64,000 nt of DNA from Lamellibrachia satsuma (Eukaryota; Annelida; Polychaeta; Sabellida; Siboglinidae), in contig BSQZ01000061.1 in NCBI GenBank assembly GCA_033239005.1, forward strand, positions 2,873,501 through 2,937,500, read 5' to 3'. The position numbers and the translations under genes are program-made. Under the pieces are notes generated by a model. That model did not search any database and had not been told where the DNA came from. It saw only the letters and a list, made by a program, of their open reading frames with translations. Each line of letters starts with the position of its first letter. The stretch's first letter is position 1. Shown here one piece after another: positions 14,195-25,340 of this stretch.

Positions 14195-14447
14195 TACTGT
14201 ATTCGACTAAGCCTACAGTGTGCTTGAAAAAAATTTGCCATGGAAAAATGTCAAGGAATCTGTACTTATAAACATACACCAAAACATGTTTCTGTAGACA
14301 ATTATGTAACTGTTCAACACTAGTGGTGTTATTTGGTGACTAGTGTAGAACAACTGAAAAGTGGTGCCAATTGTTTAACACCAGATGGCAAAATTTTTTA
14401 GTTGTTCCACAGAAGTTACAATAATTATGTATCCTGCTGATTAAAAA

Positions 14448-15650
14448 GGTATACGGACAAAAACCACCCCGGACGAAAACCACCTGGACAAAAACCATCC
14501 GGACTAAAACCCCCCCGGACATAATCCCCCCTGACTAAAACTACCCTGGACAAAAACCACCCACGTTTTTTGCGAGTATTTATTTACATATTCATTCATT
14601 CATTCATTCAACATCAACATATAATCATTATACATAGAATCATACGACCAATTATCATGAGTATACACATTCATACAGTGAGGGTGATTTTATATAGCAT
14701 AATTTTACAACCAATTATACACATTCATACATGTACACATATCAAAAGTCAACATATATTATGAAAATTACTTCCAGCGGATACAGTGTCTATGAAAATT
14801 ACTTCCAGCGGATACAGTGTCCTATTCCCCTCAGGGTAACCTCAACAGATTTGCGGCCATCGCGAATATCTGTACAGAGGTTGTGAAGCCTCTGCTGGAG
14901 CTGTACTGTGGATCGATGTACCCGCTTCTTGAGAGGCTGTCCACGGGAATCCAGAAGAATGGCGGCGCGAGCATCATTCTGATCCTTATGAAGATTGTCA
15001 ATGGTACGCCATATGCTGGGATGTGAACACCCAACAAGTGATCGGAAGGAGTTGTTCCATGCCTCGCACATGTTGTTGGTTCGAGATTCACCGCTGATTG
15101 TGACCTCATGAACCTTCCACAGTTCAGGTGGGAACATTGGTGCGATCCTGCGCATCTTCATTGGAGGAATGCTACCATCTGGACCAGTTGGGTGCTGGAT
15201 TCGGCGATACGATCCCGAGATGTAGGTGGCATCAAAGTAATCGATGAGAGGTTCTAGACCTTCAGGTGTGTGTTCCTTGAGATACTTCAGTCCTTCTGGA
15301 ACATCAGCTACAGGCAAGAATGCCAATCCGTCGAGCATCCCGCAGAACAGCTTCACGTCATCATCTGAGCGATACAGTGTCACAAGTCCAAGCTGCTGCA
15401 CCTTGCGCCACGTACTCTGGGTGAGATGATAAAAGCAACCTCTGCTCTGAACATCGGATCCAAGGGTACTGCTGACTGCGTTGATAGTAGCCTGTTCAAA
15501 GTCAGTGATGATCGTTGTTGGATCAGGCTGAAAAAGGGGGTTTTTGTCCAGGGTAGTTTTAGTCCGGGGGGGATTATGTCTGGGGGGGTTTTAGTCCGGG
15601 TGGTTTTTGTCCAGATGGTTTTTGTCCGGGGTGGTTTTTGTCCTACATCC
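14448..15650. mobile_element. MULE-type DNA transposon, internally deleted, nested in the MITE
   Basis: The 1203-bp insert is flanked by a perfect 9-bp target duplication, GATTAAAAA, at 14,439-14,447 and 15,651-15,659. Both ends start with GG and carry about 115-bp inverted repeats made of repeated 16-17 bp units such as GGACAAAAACCACCCC and GGACTAAAACCCCCCC. The interior holds only the C-terminal part of a Mutator-like transposase on the minus strand. Target length, inverted repeats and protein agree on a MULE. The boundary is confirmed by comparison with the uninserted copy at 57.7-58.0 kb. Confidence 0.9.
14799..15528 (-). pseudogene. MULE transposase, C-terminal fragment
   Basis: An open frame enters from the right inverted repeat and ends in RWK-stop. 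It contains TTIITDFEQATINAVSS (a catalytic-type Asp in DFE), then GCFYHLTQSTWRKVQQLGL (the Cys/His pattern of MULE transposases), then MCEAWNNSFRSLVG and HPSIWRTIDNLHKDQ. The N-terminal half, including the first catalytic Asp region, is missing because the element is internally deleted. The first Met in frame is at 15,401, but coding similarity begins well upstream of it. A 30-bp direct duplication (14,763-14,820) lies at the 3' end. It cannot encode a working enzyme. Confidence 0.8.
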
Positions 15651-15713
15651 GATTAAAAAGGGGGTGTATGCTAATTAGGGCATGTACGCTTAATTAATAT
15701 GTCGAATACGGTA

Positions 15714-16848
15714 TGTCAACTAGGAAATTATTGTCTTCACCTATGCACCTATGTCATCAACTAAAGATTTCTTGATGGACACATTTAAAAATGAACATGT
15801 TGATATTGATTGCTCAGATATGTTAACGTAAATATTTATGACGTGACAACAGTATGTCAATCTATCACAGTAGACTTGATTGACTGAAAGACTACAGCAG
15901 GTTTGTTCCAGAAGTGGTCCAGAAGTATATGTGGCTGCTGCAGTTGTTTAACAGTAAACTGAATTGCTGTTGGTGTATAATTACAATATAGCTGGCGAGT
16001 CTCTATAGACATGTAGCATAAGTGTTCATAAGTTTCAATATATGCATCTGTGGTTTCTTCATTGAACACAAAGGGCTGACATGTCACGTTTCTGGTGCTG
16101 TGTTTGGCGAGGAGAAAGCGATGTAATCTTCTTGTCGCACCATGCACTTCTAGTTTCCATCAGAGCCCTCCCATCAGACACTGTCTCATTCAGAAAACGT
16201 GCATTAAATATTCCTCAAAATTAGGTGCTTGTACAAACCTTGTCCCACATATCCCTTTGTTGACCTCTCTCCACACATACATATTTCAGAAGCAGGAGGT
16301 GTGCGTGGCAGATTGAAACTCTGCTGCTTCCAGGGCATTAATAACTATAATCTGGGAGACCATCAAGACAGCTTAATAACAGCCAGTCTCCCAGGGACAA
16401 CCCTGTAGATAACAGATGGGGGCTGAGGGAATATGACACCTGCAACCTTCCTTCCATCCCCTGGGGGTAAGGCTCAGTGCCAATATTCTGGTGAGATATT
16501 GATGTTGATGTTGGCTTATGGGCCAGTGTAAACACATGTTCTGTGTGTTCAGTGGATGATTTTTTCCAGACATGGGGGGGCATATTTACACAAGGACCAA
16601 ATGAAAAAAACATTTGATTTTAACAGGTAATTAGTTCTGATCTTATTTCTTACAGCCACGCAGTTGTTAATGACTGAATAATGTTTTAACTTGAATTTAA
16701 ACATTTCAACAACTTGTCATGAAAGGGATTGATTTCTGGGTACGCTGACTAATTAATTTAATTCATCCTATTGATGGAACACAGTGGCACATATGCAAGA
16801 ATGATAAATGCTTGTGGAAAATGCTAACCACCATTCTTAATTCCCACT
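15714..16848. other. Unassigned; one 96-codon minus-strand ORF
   Basis: A minus-strand ORF at 16,147-15,857 (starts MHGATRRLHRFLLAKHS) has ordinary amino-acid composition and no stop for 96 codons, but I recognise no domain and see no clear neighbouring exons. It may be an eroded transposon piece. Nothing else is supported here. Confidence 0.3.
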
Positions 16849-17445
16849 GAAAAATTTGGCGCAGCAGCACCACGACTATGGAATGAATTACTTGTGAACA
16901 TTCGTGCATCGGGGACACTTTCTATGTTTAGAAAGCGTTTAAAGACATATCTTTTTATTAGACATTTTAATTAATTCAAATTGTTTTGAAATGATGGACA
17001 TTGCTTTATAATTTCTTTTTAGTGTTAGATACATTTTAATTAATGTTTAGTTTTTATATTAATTTATATAGTTTACATAAAAAAATTGTTAGTACAGTAT
17101 TAGTTTAGTTTAGTTTACATAATTTACATAGTACTGTACGTCGTTAAACCAGTGTTTAATTTGTTTAAAATTAATTTATATAATTTACATACAAAGGTTT
17201 AGCATTGTACGTCTTAAAACCAAAGTTTAATTTTTTATATAAATTTATATAATTTACATTCCTCTTTTTAGTATTGTACGTCTTAAAACCAGTGTTCATG
17301 TATAGATATATAAATATTTTTAATAAGTTACAGTTTATCTATTTATATTTATTAATATACATTTATTATATTTCTTGTACAGCGCATCGATCCGCCATGC
17401 GGGAATTAGCGCTATAGAAAAATAGTATTATTATTATTATTTCTG
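16849..17445 (+). mobile_element. Non-LTR retrotransposon 3' end with (TTA)n tail
   Basis: The frame at 16,849-16,974 reads FGAAAPRLWNELLVNIR, then MFRKRLKTYLF and a stop, the typical extreme C-terminus of CR1/L2-group RT proteins. The 3' UTR contains three or four diverged copies of a roughly 60-bp unit (TTATATAATTTACAT, then GTACGTCTTAAAACCA). It ends GCGCTATAGAAAAATAG followed by (TTA)n. A similar (TTA)n terminus in the opposite orientation lies near 52,640. Confidence 0.75.
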
Positions 17446-18538
17446 ATAAATGCTTGTGGAGAATGCTGACTGCCATTCGTAATTTCAACTGATAAATTAA
17501 CACACATTGCATCATGAGATACGTTGAAGGAATTATACAGATGTTTAATTGGCCTGTTTAATTCAAATGGAATTATTTCTGCTGCAGAAACAAGAGAAGT
17601 CAAGAAGACAAGAAATTGTGTCTTGGTGATGGTGATCCAATGTTTTGGAGATGGTGATCCAGTGTGAAGAAGGTATATTGACATGGCCATGGGGTTTGGG
17701 GGTGTTTTAATTCATTATATTCATTATCTAGAAAAATAGATCTGAGAGGCGAGAGATTCATCTACGGCATGTTGGGACGGGCTCCTCAACCCATTTATCT
17801 GTTTCTCCAGCCTCCATCTTCTGTATCAAGTGCATTATTCCTGTATGAGTAAATGCTGCATCATAATTAATTAATGAAAATAGTCATGTATCTTCAATGT
17901 GATTTCTTTGTTTCATTGAACAATTATCCCACCATTTTATATCCTGATATGGACATATGTCGATCTTTTCCCTATGATCCATCGTCATATTGTAGGAGGT
18001 AGGCAAGTCGTCACATTCGTGATAATGGAGCAGTCATACAGTCGAAAGACTTGTAGTTACCAGCTTCTGAAAGTAGTGCCCACTGTGCTGCGCCTCCTGG
18101 CTCTACATGCCCACTTGAATATGTCGTTGATGCTATGCCAAGGTTATTATTGCACGTTGTCTGCTCAACTGTGTGTTTATTGGCACTGCTTTTATGACAT
18201 ATCAGACTCGGATGTAAACAGATGTAGACCTTTCTTCAAAGTTAAACATGAGCTACTGGGGAGGTGATTCCAGTGGGTTGTTAGGAACGCATACATCCAT
18301 GAGTGCAAGTATAATTATGCTCCTGCATTGGGCTTTCTGGTGTAGGAATGTTTGGAAATGCAGATTTTCTTAGAAAAAAATTATACAATAATTTTTTACA
18401 CTAAAATATATGACCTACATGTATAGTCTCTGGGTTTTATTTGATGATGTGGACAGAAACCACTGGCAATATGAAGAAGAGACAACATGCCGCTAGATGA
18501 AATTATATGAAGTATGCAATATGCTGCATTTGAAATAT
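17446..18538. other. No gene seen
   Basis: Only scattered ORFs; the longest (97 codons, plus strand, 17,974-18,267) has no recognisable domain and no supporting splice sites. Confidence 0.35.
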
Positions 18539-18539
18539 T

Positions 18540-19830
18540 GAATGTAAGAATGACATAGCCAAGCTAGAAAGAATACAACGAAGAGCAACTAAAATGATTC
18601 CAGAATTGAGAAACCTTAGTTATGAAAGCCGCTTATTAGAATGTAGTTTGACAACACTAGAAACCAAGAGACTAAGAGGAGACCAAATAGAAGTGTTTAA
18701 AATAGTGAATGGCTATGAGGATATTGAAAGGAACATGTTCTTCCAACTAAAAGACGGCAGTAGAACCAGAGGACACAAAGCAGCAGAACCAGAGGACACA
18801 AAGCAGCATTAGTTTAAAGGAATGGTGTAGGTTGGACAAAAGATAGTACTCTTTCTCACAGAGGGTGGTAAATGAATGGAACACACTGCTAAGGTCTAGT
18901 AAAAAAAAATAGTTTCTCATTCAGACTTTTAAAAGGAAGACGGAGACCCTTATTTACTATTTTTGGATTTTTTTGTTAATAGTTTCAAAGATGGCCACCA
19001 TGTTTTAGATGCTCTCTGTGGTTGATTTAAAGACAAGCTGTAGTTTTTTTGTTGCAATATGGAACATGCCAGTCATGTATATTACTGTATAGTCTGCCTT
19101 TCCATTTGCCAATTAGCAAATGCAATAGTTTTTAACGGGAATGGCAGATGAATAGAAACATTTACATCAATGGAATATGGCATGTAACTGTTACACCTAC
19201 GAAAACTATTTAAATTGACTAGAAACAAACAAGAAGCAAATGCAATGTTGAATGTATTTATGAATGTCATGTGTAGGTTTGGCCATGGTTTCATTAGTTT
19301 GTATCACAGGCATACAACTGAGTGGCATTTATACTGATTGAGACTGGTGTTTTGTAAATGAGTCGGTGTAAAGAGTATCTAAAGAAAGGGTTCATCATTC
19401 TTATTTTTTACTGTGGAATTCACATACAGCCTTACACCCTGTCTGAGGCATAAAGAGTGAACTGAATGAGTCTAACAGTACTTTTGATAGCAGGTTTTGG
19501 ACAGAGATTTCTTCACAGAACCGAAAAGTGCTGTTTAAAAATAATCAGGTTTTTTCAATAGTAAATAATAAAAAAGGAGGCGGCGGCAAAAAAGGAAGCG
19601 GGTGAGGGTGAGAAAATAATTTCTTTTTTACTAGGCCTAAATGATTGTGTTAATGCATGTACTAGTGTAGTGAACATATTTAAAAATAAAACTGACATAT
19701 CTGACAAGGGCTGGCTATACATAGATGTCAAGATGATGAAATTGTTGGACTCTCAATAAGCCAATGGCTTCCTTGTCCACTTGCCATCTGGAACTTGTAG
19801 TTTTAGATAGAAATCTTGTTAATTCGTAAT
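18540..19830 (+). mobile_element. CR1-like retrotransposon 3' copy, interrupted by a MITE
   Basis: The left part (18,540-18,892) matches the post-RT region of the element at 4.3-5.4 kb: TKMIPELRNLSYE, then TTLETKRLRGDQIEVFKIVN and FSQRVVNEWN-like sequence. The right part (19,638-19,830) resumes with NDCVNAC and NIFKNKTDIS and continues into the family 3' UTR (TTGTTGGACTCTCAATAAGC). The 745 bp between is a separate insertion. The copy has premature stops and a local duplication near 18,775. Confidence 0.75.
18893..19637. mobile_element. PIF/Harbinger-like MITE nested in the CR1 copy
   Basis: The insert is bounded by inverted ends GGTCTAGTAAAAAA (left) and GGCCTAGTAAAAAA (right end read inward). 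It is flanked by TAA on both sides, a 3-bp duplication as made by PIF/Harbinger elements. Removing it restores the flanking CR1 alignment. No transposase is encoded. Assignment rests on target length and GG-starting ends. Confidence 0.6.
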
Positions 19831-20690
19831 ATACATTCATTAGGACACCAGAGAAAGCAGTTGAACATCAGGTTGGATGGTAAGGAGATCAAACAAGTGT
19901 ATGGCTTTGTGTACCTTGGAAGATTGGTTATGGAGGATGGGCATTCAGGGGTAGAGGGGCAAGGTCGGATACAAGCGGGAGCGAATGCCTGGAGAAAGGT
20001 AGATGGAATCATGTTGGCCAGACAAATAAAAAAAGCTGAAAGGGAAAGTTATAAGAGCGTGTGTTACACCAGCATGCCTTTCTGGTCTGGAGACAAGTTT
20101 GTGAGAACAACTGGGTTCGTCGAATAACAAGAACAAAGAGGGTGAACAGAAGGATGAATGAACTGAGGAAAGAGGTTGGGATGCAATGCAGCCTAACAGG
20201 AAGATTGGTGAGAAGCAGGATGAGATGGGCAGGCCACTTGGTAAGGATGGATGCAGGCAAATTAGCAAAGAGAGCTGAGATGAAAAAACATCAAGGTCGC
20301 AGGAAAAGGGGAAGGCCACAGCTGAGGTGGGAGGACTGCGTGAGGAGGGATATAAGAAGATTGGGGGAGGATGAAAGATGGAGAGAGGGGGCGGCCGATA
20401 GAAAACTATGGAAAGAAAGAGTGGCTCGACAATACTTTACCTGACCCTCACCCCTGTACAGCAGGGAACAAGGAGGAAGAGCACAGTGTTCGTTTGCTGG
20501 TCCACAGTGTGGCGCCACTGTTGTGAAAGTCGTTAAAGCAGTGACGCCGCCTAGAGGCTTACAGAAACCGTTCACTTAGTCTCGCTTATTCGACACTCGC
20601 TCGGCTTGGTGAATCCGCCGAGAAGAGAGTCTGGCCTCAGAGACGTGTTACCCATTGCCACCGCTCCATTTCATGTAGGCGTTCCTGTGC
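19831..20690 (+). mobile_element. RTE-like retrotransposon 3' part, 5'-truncated
   Basis: Two overlapping frames carry the RT C-terminal region: DGKEIKQVYGFVYLGRLV near 19,880, then in another frame RRMNELRKEVG, RLVRSRMRWAGHLVRMD and GRRKRGRPQLRWEDCVRRD (20,150-20,360), ending at 20,444. This RWAGH...GRP...RWEDCV block is characteristic of RTE-group post-RT domains. At least one frameshift near 20,050 inactivates it. The remainder to about 20,690 is probably 3' UTR. Confidence 0.75.
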
Positions 20691-20892
20691 AGCGCCAGCA
20701 GCCAATCAGCGTTATTATTTATATTCTACACTAAAAATTGTTTTGTCTGATTTAACTTTTCTGTCTGACAGTTGTGTCAATATAATAAAATTTTAAAGTT
20801 AATTCTAATTGCATCGTATGAACTGATATTTTATGAATTAGTCAAATGCCCGGATGACCTCGTAATTAGCTAATTATGTATGCACCTAGAAT

Positions 20893-21451
20893 CAGAGCCG
20901 GTAAGTAACAAAGTAGATCTACTTCGTTACTTTACTTGAGTAGTTTTTTTTACTTTCTACTTGTAACGAAGTAAATGTTTATGCATCTACTTGTAACGAA
21001 GTAGAAATACGTGTTACTTTAGTAAATGTAACGAACTACCGACACCGGGCGTTTTATTTTTTTCTGCTGCATACAGAAACGGCAGCGTCTGTTTAGTGCA
21101 GCGGGCCTCATCTTTAAGCCACTGCGTGCGTGCATCGGTGATGCAGAGTTTGAGCAGCAGTTGCTGCTCAAACTGAATAAAGCGTTCGTGTAACTATCTT
21201 TTGCTGCTTTACCAATATGTGGAAGTGTGTGTTTGTCTGCACGTATTAAACTTAAAAAGTGCTATTTTCGTTTTAATGCTTGTGGGCTCGTGAGTCGTGG
21301 TCTACTTTTGCTTCTACTTCAAGTAGACATTTTTACTTTCTACTTTTATTCAAGTAGATTTTTTTTGGGGGTACTTTTACTTCTACTTGAGTAGATTTTT
21401 CAAGATCTACTTTTACTCAAGTAAAAAGATGTTCTACTTGTTACATCCATG
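20893..21451. mobile_element. hAT-like MITE, 559 bp
   Basis: The termini are related by inversion (GTAACAAAGTAG near the left end, GTAACAAGTAGAAC reading in from the right) and both start with CA. The flanks CCTAGAAT (20,885-20,892) and TCTAGAAT (21,452-21,459) agree at 7 of 8 bases, fitting the 8-bp duplication of hAT elements. Subterminal regions are crowded with short motifs in both orientations (TACTTGAGTA, GTAACGAAGTA), as hAT ends often are. It encodes no protein. Confidence 0.6.
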
Positions 21452-21493
21452 TCTAGAATATATGTGCGTACATAATTTCTGTCACAATGAAAA

Positions 21494-22680
21494 CTACACT
21501 GCATCTAGGCGAAGATGTGTGTGACATACGGTGGCGCCCTCATTCCCCACCCCCGCCAAATTTCTCTTCACGCAGTCCTCCCATCTCAGTCTTCCTCTTT
21601 CCCTTCTACCCTCCACATCCACTCTAAGCGCATCCGCTCTCTTCGTCAACTCTTCCCCTTCCGTTCTTTCCACATGTCCAGCCCACTTTAGCCGGCTCCT
21701 CACCAGCTTCCTTGCGAGACTCTCACCAACGTCCTGCCTCAGCTCCTCATTTCTTCGTTTGTCGATTCTCTTCACTCCCGCATTTCTTCTCACGCAGTTA
21801 TTCTCACAAACTTGCAGTTACTCTTGTTTATCTGGCATCGGCATCGCCTCTAGGTTGTAAGGTAGGCTGGTGGTATGCATGAGCTAAACACCTTTCCTTT
21901 TAGCTTCCGAGATATATGTCTGTCTCCCATCACCCCTTCCATTTTCCTCCATGTACTCGCCCCAGCTTATATTCTGCGAATTTCCATCTCGTGCCGCTGT
22001 CCCCGCAAACTGCTCCACCCAGATATACAGAGCCAGCCATCTCGTTGGTTCAGTTTCTACCCATCCAGTCTTATGTCTAGATTTTTTTTCTGCTGCCCGA
22101 CCCAAAGCACATCTGTCGTCTCTAGATTTACTCTTAGTCGATGTCTGCCAAATATTTCCTTCCACTCTACCAACCATTCTTCTGCCGCTTAGTCCGCTAC
22201 TACTGCCAGGTCATCTGCGTACACCAATTTGCGGAGAAAGTCCCTTGTACTCGCCTCCTACTGACCACCTCCACTACTGCCTAGAATAACAGTGGGCTTA
22301 GGGCGCTCCCCTGTCTCAGGCCGACGTCCACCCTGAAGTCCTCCGATATTTCCGGTCCTCGCACTACTCTACCTTTTGTCTCTTCATATGTGCCTGCGAC
22401 CATCCTCACCTCCGCCTCTGGGACACCTCAACGTGGCTATAGCCATCTCTGTCGGAACTCAGAGTGAACATTCCGTCCGCCGTACCTCTCCCTCTTCTAA
22501 AACCTCGCTCTTATTCCATTTCACACTTTACCGTCCTCCTTATCCTTTCGGAACGTGACTCAGCAACGTGATGCCTCTGTATTTTCCAGGGTCGTTAACG
22601 TCTCCCTTTCTTTTCCAAACAGGGAGTATCAACCCCGTCCGCCACTCTAAGATCTTCCCCTCTCATACAGATGGTGTTTT
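21494..22680 (-). mobile_element. RTE-like retrotransposon, degraded
   Basis: The minus strand has the post-RT block RKLVRSRLKWAGHVERTEGE and GRLRWEDCVKRN at 21,740-21,540, preceded by frames at 22,177-21,884 (WGEYMEENGRG) and debris to about 22,680. Several frameshifts and stops break it. It belongs to the same broad group as the plus-strand fragment at 19.8-20.7 kb but is clearly diverged from it, with the hAT-like MITE between them. Confidence 0.7.
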
Positions 22681-22689
22681 ATCGGACTA

Positions 22690-25090
22690 ATCGAACCTAG
22701 CCGCGATTATCCGTGTGTGCGTGCGTGCGTATGTGTGTCCAGGGGTGTCCTTTATTTCAGCCGGGCGTTTTTCACAAAGTCAGAATTAGATGTGGAGACA
22801 CCGCGAGGTGGCGTCCTCGTGCACTTATACGTTGTTCCTCAGATGAGGGCATTTCTAATATACGAACTGGGGACACCGCCACCAGTGCTGCCATCTGCCA
22901 TCGTTCTGGTTTGTCCCCCCTCCCCCATCGAGCCTTAATGCAAATGATTTTTAGTGGATTTCCACTGGTCAGCTGTTGTGGCCAGGCTTGCAAATGAGTG
23001 AGAAACAATCGCATAAAGCTGCAACCCACAGTAAAGACGGTTGTTCTATGTGAAAACTAATGTGTGTGGATCTCGCAGCTTTACTAAGCTAATGAACCAG
23101 TAATTCAAGACATTTTTTATCAGGCACGCTACAAATAATTGTGTAATTCAGACATGCACTCCATTCCCGTATATCGTTAGAGCAAGTCGGACACGTCGAT
23201 TAACTGTGTATCTTTGATCCACAAAGTAAATTCGAATAACACAGAGTATAGTGAGGCAAAGGGGACCCCTCCTATCTCGGCAGATACCGGACACAGAGTT
23301 AGTGAGATACACTACTTTAGAATTAGTGATTCAGGCTTGCGGTTTTCTACTGTCAACTTGCGCACTACATATATACCCCGCGTGTGGGGTAACACGGCGA
23401 ATGGCGGGTCATATATTGAAAGAAGTCATGTTTCGCTCTCCCTTTAATTTCATATTAATTGTTATCTTGAAAGAAGCCACATGTTGAAGTTGTATTGTTA
23501 CCGGATTGCTGGTGTAAAAAAAACAAGTCGGCGATTAATAAACGCCCTTCTCCAAGGGAGAGAACTTGTTTTAACTGTAACGTTTTTCAGAAATCCCCGG
23601 CTGATTGTGTATGCCCGAACCCCCTTTTAAAAAATTATAAGGACGGGTCTGCAATGCTTCACGTCATCGCCCCGTGCTGCCCTGTATCTACCCTAGACAT
23701 CAGTCACATGGGATATTTTAAAACCAGCAGGACCGCACTACTTACAAAACACGCGTTTCAACCATTGGACAAGCTTTAGCCATTACGCTGCGACAGTGAT
23801 GACGTGAAACGTCCCTATGGCAACAACATGTACAATGACGCATTTCAGTCAACCTGTAGATTGTATAACGACTACAGCAAATGATCTTCTGACAAATGAA
23901 AATTGTTATGTGCTACTTTTTCATAATGAAAGTAATGTAAAATTTTCATCGAACGAAAACGACCAGCAGCGGAAGGCAGTCGCAACCTATCGGCATGTCC
24001 CCTAGCGGTAAACCGTTGAACCGTTAATATTGTTGCGTGTTGCCTATAGCCAGTGCACTTCCGGTTGTTGGGCAGACCATCAGTAAACGGGCGGAGTCTT
24101 TCTCGCATTGTTGTGCAAGTGGATTGTGGGGGCGAGGAGCCATTGACAACCTGTTCCAGTGGTAAGGTGACGCAGCTAGCAATCCGGCCCTATCAGTTAC
24201 AGGTAGGTAAGCAACGGAAGCGTGGAGCTGCTTTCTGAAACATTATGGTATTCATGTATGTAGGGCCTACTCCGGTTGCATCCCGGGCTGGGATTATGCC
24301 CCACAATAAAACACTTTCTACTTCTATATAACCGCTATCATAAGCTATTTCACACCTGGGCAGAACTAAATTGCGTATGCTGTCTGTGAGTAGATGTAAC
24401 TTTGTTCAGGTGCCGCGATTGGCTACGTCCACGGTCACGACTCTCCACACAATTCTTTCCATTGTATTTGTCACCAGTTGGATGTCATTGGCTGGTCTTT
24501 CAAACCATGTGTTTAAACTATTGATAAATGTGTGTTCGTGCGTACGTGCGTGCCTGCTGTACGTTGCATACCATCGATTTGTCTTTCGTGTGTGTTATTT
24601 GTTTAATGCCGTCGATTTGTCCTTGAATTGCGTTTTTTGGCTTTGCTGTCCTGCTCTATATAGGGGCCAGACCACAGTACAACATTGCATTAGTGGCCAT
24701 GTTAACATTTTGTCTGATTATAAGAAAACGTGACCACTAAAAATTCATAAACTTTTTCGCAGCAACTGCCATTATCTCATTGACATGCTGACCAAGATTT
24801 GTCAAAATCACATACCTCAGCTCTTTTAAAACACCCCGACGTGCCACGTGGCCCATAGCAGAAAATTCCCATAAATCCCTCAGTCTGTTAAACAACAAAA
24901 ATCACTATTTCGCAGCCAATAGCTTCTACAAAGAAACCTGTGAATATGCCTGCTCAACTGCACTTATGTCACACCATATGAATTGTTTAAATTAACATAT
25001 CACAATTTAGTGCGTCCTACATTCGTGTGAAACAATAAACAGGAAAGTCAACTGTGGTCTTTCCCCTATAACGCCTCTTCATCTGTAATG

Positions 25091-25136
<46 letters not shown>

Positions 25137-25340
25137 TTCTCGTGGCAGAAACTAAATGCAGTCACGATAGTAGGCCTACAACGTGCTACCTATCGGGGTT
25201 GTTTAATTGCGCGGTAATTAGTAAGTTAGTAACGTCTTTCATTGTCCGAAGATCCACTACAAATAACTGGTTCCGCGCAGGATAGTGAAAATGTGTGTTC
25301 AGTGAGCACGAAGAACCGGTAAGCTGCCATACGTGGGAAG
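22690..25340. other. Upstream region of gene A; no coding gene seen
   Basis: No ORF here is convincing. A GC- and CpG-richer stretch around 24,000-24,240 contains CACTTCCGGTTG (ETS-type site, 24,055-24,066) and a possible 5' splice site, CAGTG followed by GTAAGG, near 24,158. It could be the promoter and non-coding first exon of gene A; this is inference. A (TA)n run lies at 25,092-25,134. Confidence 0.3.
25092..25134. repeat. (TA)n microsatellite
   Basis: About 21 uninterrupted TA dinucleotides, roughly 210 bp upstream of the gene A start codon. Confidence 0.97.

Larger units (their letters stand above)
14197..15711. mobile_element. Tc1/mariner-like MITE copy 1, interrupted by a MULE
   Basis: Outer ends are inverted: CTGTATTCGACTAAGCCTAC on the left and, read from the right end inward, CCGTATTCGACATATTAATT. 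Both ends abut a TA, the usual Tc1/mariner target. The body between the ends matches the 292-bp copy at 57,714-58,005, which lacks the inner insertion. Shared stretches include AAAAATGTCAAGGAATCTG and ATCCTGCTGATTAAAAA. The family assignment rests only on the TA target and inverted ends; no transposase is encoded. Confidence 0.75.
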
